DNA of 64,000 nucleotides, taken from Komarekiella atlantica HA4396-MV6 (lineage in GTDB: Bacteria > Cyanobacteriota > Cyanobacteriia > Cyanobacteriales > Nostocaceae). The position numbers and the translations under genes are program-made. Below the pieces are notes generated by a model that saw only the letters and a program-made list of their open reading frames with translations, had not been told where the DNA came from and did no database searches. Within the stretch, counting starts at the first letter, position 1. Each line of letters starts with the position of its first letter. The stretch is taken from the NCBI GenBank assembly GCA_019359395.1, contig JAHHHK010000021.1, forward strand, positions 1 to 64,000, in the 5' to 3' direction. Positions 61,767-64,000 of the stretch are shown in pieces.

Positions 61767-61875
61767 ATAACCATCATTAACTGCTTTATTTGTGTCTTCG
61801 TGACTTTGTGTTTCAAGATTTTTTACCACTAAGACACTAAGTCACTAAGTATTTTCAAGAAGGAATTTTTTAACA

Positions 61876-62838
61876 ATGAACCCAATCAAAGAACGTGAAC
61901 CCCAGATAATTGTTACCACGCCGATTCCTGTCATCGATTTTCATCCGTTTATGGTCGGTGATACCACTACCAAGGAAGCAGTTGCCGATCGCATTTCATC
62001 TGCTATTCAAGAAACTGGATGTTTTTACCTCGAAAATTGTGTAACCCAAACCTTAGTTGATCAGGTATTTGCTCAAGCGCAGAGTTTTTTCGCATTACCA
62101 GATGAGGATAAAAACCAAGTAAAACTTGCTCCAGGAACTAGCCGAGGCTACGTTGCTCGTGGTAAAGAGCGGGTATTGCTGGAAGCATTCAATTTTGGTT
62201 TAGATGTTGCACCGGATGAAGCGGGTGTAACTCACCAGAGGTTTGGTGAACCAAATCGATGGCCTGAAGACCAAAAAGAGTTTCGCCAAGTGCTATTGGA
62301 ATTTTTTAGAACTTGTCGTGATGCGTCTTTTAATATACTACAAGCGATGGCGATCGCCTTAAAACTACCAGAGTCCTATTTCACCGATTTCCATATTGAG
62401 CGCAATTTCAACACCTCCATAAATCACTATCCATCAGTGAGCCAACCTCTTTCTCCCGCAGAGACTCGATTTGCTGAACATACAGATTACGGCAGTATTA
62501 CCTTAATATTTCAAGATGAGACAGCTGGACTAGAAGTTTGCACCAATGCAGGGGAATGGATTGCAGCGCCCTACCTCCCTGGTAAAGTTCTGGTTATCCT
62601 CGCAGATTTAATGCAGCGCTGGACAAACGACAAGTTTCCCGCCACTAAACATCGAGTTCCCCTACCCTCCAAATTCCCCACCAATCCCAGATACTCGATT
62701 ATCTATTTTGAATCTCCTGATTACGATGCCGAAATTACTTGCTTAGAGGAAAATGCAACTTCCAACTATCCACCAATTCGTACCCATGAATATATCAATC
62801 AAGTCGCAACAGGAGGCTATACATCTGAAAAAAAATAG
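61876..62838 (+). CDS. 2-oxoglutarate/Fe(II)-dependent oxygenase 1 (IPNS-like)
   Basis: 320 residues. The N-terminal DIOX_N-type start is PIPVIDFHPFMVGD and GCFYLENCV. The iron triad is His202-x-Asp204 (EHTDYGSIT) and His259 (KHRVPLP). The 2OG-binding Arg-x-Ser is RYSI. The fold matches plant-like and IPNS-like oxygenases. It is about half identical by eye to the next oxygenase, so the two arose by tandem duplication. Likely roles are hydroxylation, desaturation or oxidative cyclisation of a precursor in the NRPS pathway. Confidence 0.9.
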   Translation: MNPIKEREPQIIVTTPIPVIDFHPFMVGDTTTKEAVADRISSAIQETGCFYLENCVTQTLVDQVFAQAQSFFALPDEDKNQVKLAPGTSRGYVARGKERVLLEAFNFGLDVAPDEAGVTHQRFGEPNRWPEDQKEFRQVLLEFFRTCRDASFNILQAMAIALKLPESYFTDFHIERNFNTSINHYPSVSQPLSPAETRFAEHTDYGSITLIFQDETAGLEVCTNAGEWIAAPYLPGKVLVILADLMQRWTNDKFPATKHRVPLPSKFPTNPRYSIIYFESPDYDAEITCLEENATSNYPPIRTHEYINQVATGGYTSEKK

Positions 62839-62856
62839 ACATCTCCCACAAAAAAT

Positions 62857-62885
62857 GTAGAGACGTAGTAGTGCTACGTCTCTAC
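62857..62885. repeat. 29-bp palindrome, GTAGAGACGT family, copy 5
   Basis: Arms GTAGAGACGTAG / CTACGTCTCTAC around TAGTG, between the two oxygenase genes. Confidence 0.92.
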
Positions 62886-62934
62886 TCCACATCCTGATTC
62901 ATACATCAATTATCATTTCTAAAAATTTTTAACG

Positions 62935-63924
62935 ATGATCTCAATAAACGAACTTTCAAAAACATCTATTGTTTCAACGCCGATTCCCGTCATTGACTTT
63001 CATCTATTCTTGATGGGTGACACGGTTGCTAAAGAATTAATTGCCAATCAAATCGCCAGTGCTTTACAGGAGATGGGATGTTTCTACCTGAAAAATCATA
63101 GTATAAGTGCAACTTTAATTGCTCAAACCTTTGCCGAAGCCAAGCATTTTTTTGCACTGCCGTTAGAAGAGAAAAAACAGATATCTTTAACACAAAAGTG
63201 TCACCGAGGATATATCCCTATGGGGATGTCAAGCATACTCAGCGAACAATTTTACTTTGGTAGAGAAATGAAACCAGAAGAATTGGGTGCGCTAGATCAT
63301 CCTTTTCACCAACCTAACCAATGGCTGCAAAATCAATCAGAGTTTCGTGAGGCGATGTTGCAATTTTTCACAGCTTGTCACACAAGTACACTGAAGGTTC
63401 TTGAAGCCTTAGCCATTGCTTTGAAACTGCCAAAGTCTTATTTTGCCGAGTTACATTCTGAGCAAAATCATGCTATGGGTTTGCATCACTATTCTGCTGC
63501 ATCTGAACCTGCCAAAACCCAAAACATTCGCCTAGGAGAACATACAGATGGAAATACTATTACTTATGTGTTTCAGCATGAAGTAGAAGGGTTAGAAATT
63601 TGTACCAAAACTGGAGAGCGAGTTCCAGTTCCTCTAATTCCTGATACGGTAGTCGTGATGGCAGGAGAAATTTTGCAACGATGGACGAATGATAAAGTTT
63701 ATGCCACAAAACATCAAGTTGCAATACCGTATACATCCCAAGGTATCAAACCAAGATATTCATTTGCTTTTTTTGCATCTCCTAATAATAGTGCCGAAAT
63801 TGCCTTTCCTGAGAGTTTTTTAGGTGCAAATGAAACTGCAAAATATCCTCCCATTCTCACAAGCGAGTTTTATACTCAAAGAAATAATAACAATACATCA
63901 ATTTTAAGATCCTCCAACAATTAA
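62935..63924 (+). CDS. 2-oxoglutarate/Fe(II)-dependent oxygenase 2 (IPNS-like)
   Basis: 329 residues with the same start (TPIPVIDFHLFLMGD). Iron ligands are His203-x-Asp205 (EHTDGNTIT) and His260 (KHQVAIP), and the 2OG ligands are in RYSF. The active-site neighbourhood differs from copy 1: HTDGN replaces HTDYG, and the helix after GCFYLKNHS differs. Different substrates or consecutive steps are therefore likely. It is 96 bp after copy 1, with a palindrome in the gap. Confidence 0.9.
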   Translation: MISINELSKTSIVSTPIPVIDFHLFLMGDTVAKELIANQIASALQEMGCFYLKNHSISATLIAQTFAEAKHFFALPLEEKKQISLTQKCHRGYIPMGMSSILSEQFYFGREMKPEELGALDHPFHQPNQWLQNQSEFREAMLQFFTACHTSTLKVLEALAIALKLPKSYFAELHSEQNHAMGLHHYSAASEPAKTQNIRLGEHTDGNTITYVFQHEVEGLEICTKTGERVPVPLIPDTVVVMAGEILQRWTNDKVYATKHQVAIPYTSQGIKPRYSFAFFASPNNSAEIAFPESFLGANETAKYPPILTSEFYTQRNNNNTSILRSSNN

Positions 63925-63990
63925 ATATATTCATTTATGCGTTTCTGCGTAATAAAAAAATCAGGGCTTTATTTTCAAGGTAATCTGACA

Positions 63991-64000
63991 ATGAATGTAG
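63991..64000 (+). CDS. Possible start of a further gene at the window edge
   Basis: An ATG at 63991 begins the codons ATG AAT GTA. AAGG lies 12 bp upstream. Only three codons are visible, so nothing can be said about the product. Confidence 0.2.

Overview
The window reads as chromosomal DNA of a filamentous, probably heterocyst-forming cyanobacterium of the Nostoc/Calothrix/Tolypothrix type. The evidence is the frequent GCGATCGC (HIP1) octamers, tandem heptanucleotide repeats of the STRR kind known from heterocystous strains, a CAAD-domain membrane protein, a plant-type [2Fe-2S] ferredoxin, a Uma2 protein, many cyanobacterial dispersed repeats, and an aeruginosin-family peptide cluster. No rRNA, tRNA or CRISPR array was seen.

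Layout. 1-5150: IS1-type transposase fragment, SMR exporter, Hsp20, ferredoxin, SemiSWEET, HemD-like protein and HAD phosphatase, separated by repeat-rich gaps. 5160-10220: two MITE-like elements, ExoD, then a three-gene unit of an HtrA-like protein without its catalytic His and Ser, an intact HtrA, and a NarL-type regulator with a degenerate receiver, followed by a GNAT protein. 10390-18680: DUF389 protein, a two-gene AI-2E-family unit, fossil gene fragments, a methyltransferase, a Rieske ferredoxin, Uma2, an unusual HTH protein and a histidine kinase. 18840-29530: a block of envelope and stress genes (repeat proteins, lipoproteins, CAAD, a YflT-like protein, PRC/DUF2382, a 1053-residue repeat protein and a four-helix-bundle membrane protein).

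30075-37005 is a minus-strand phosphosignalling locus: FHA, vWA, PP2C, a PknG-like kinase with TPRs, and a helical protein. It resembles the TerY-P triad (vWA, PP2C, Zn-ribbon kinase) with extra members.

37925-63924, and probably beyond the right edge, is the most notable region: a plus-strand NRPS cluster of the aeruginosin superfamily. NRPS 1 has the order FkbH(with inserted FkbM)-PCP-sulfotransferase-C-A-PCP-E. NRPS 2 is C-A-PCP-C-PCP and has no thioesterase. Between them lie an isoprenoid-enzyme-like protein, an APS kinase (PAPS supply), a Rieske oxygenase with a duplicated and degenerate Rieske-like region, an EamA exporter, and an AerD-AerE-AerF trio (homologues of bacilysin BacA, BacB and BacG) that makes the Choi-type bicyclic core. 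After NRPS 2 come a second SDR, a peptide-binding lipoprotein and two tandem 2OG/Fe(II) oxygenases. The domain logic predicts an O-methylated, sulfated glyceric acid, then a D-Ile/Val-type residue, then a Choi-like core, then an amine. This is the architecture of dysinosin, suomilide and banyaside. The product is inferred from domain content only. Several enzymes (Rieske fusion, isoprenoid-like protein, 2OG pair) have no role assignable from the sequence and are candidates for unusual building-block chemistry.
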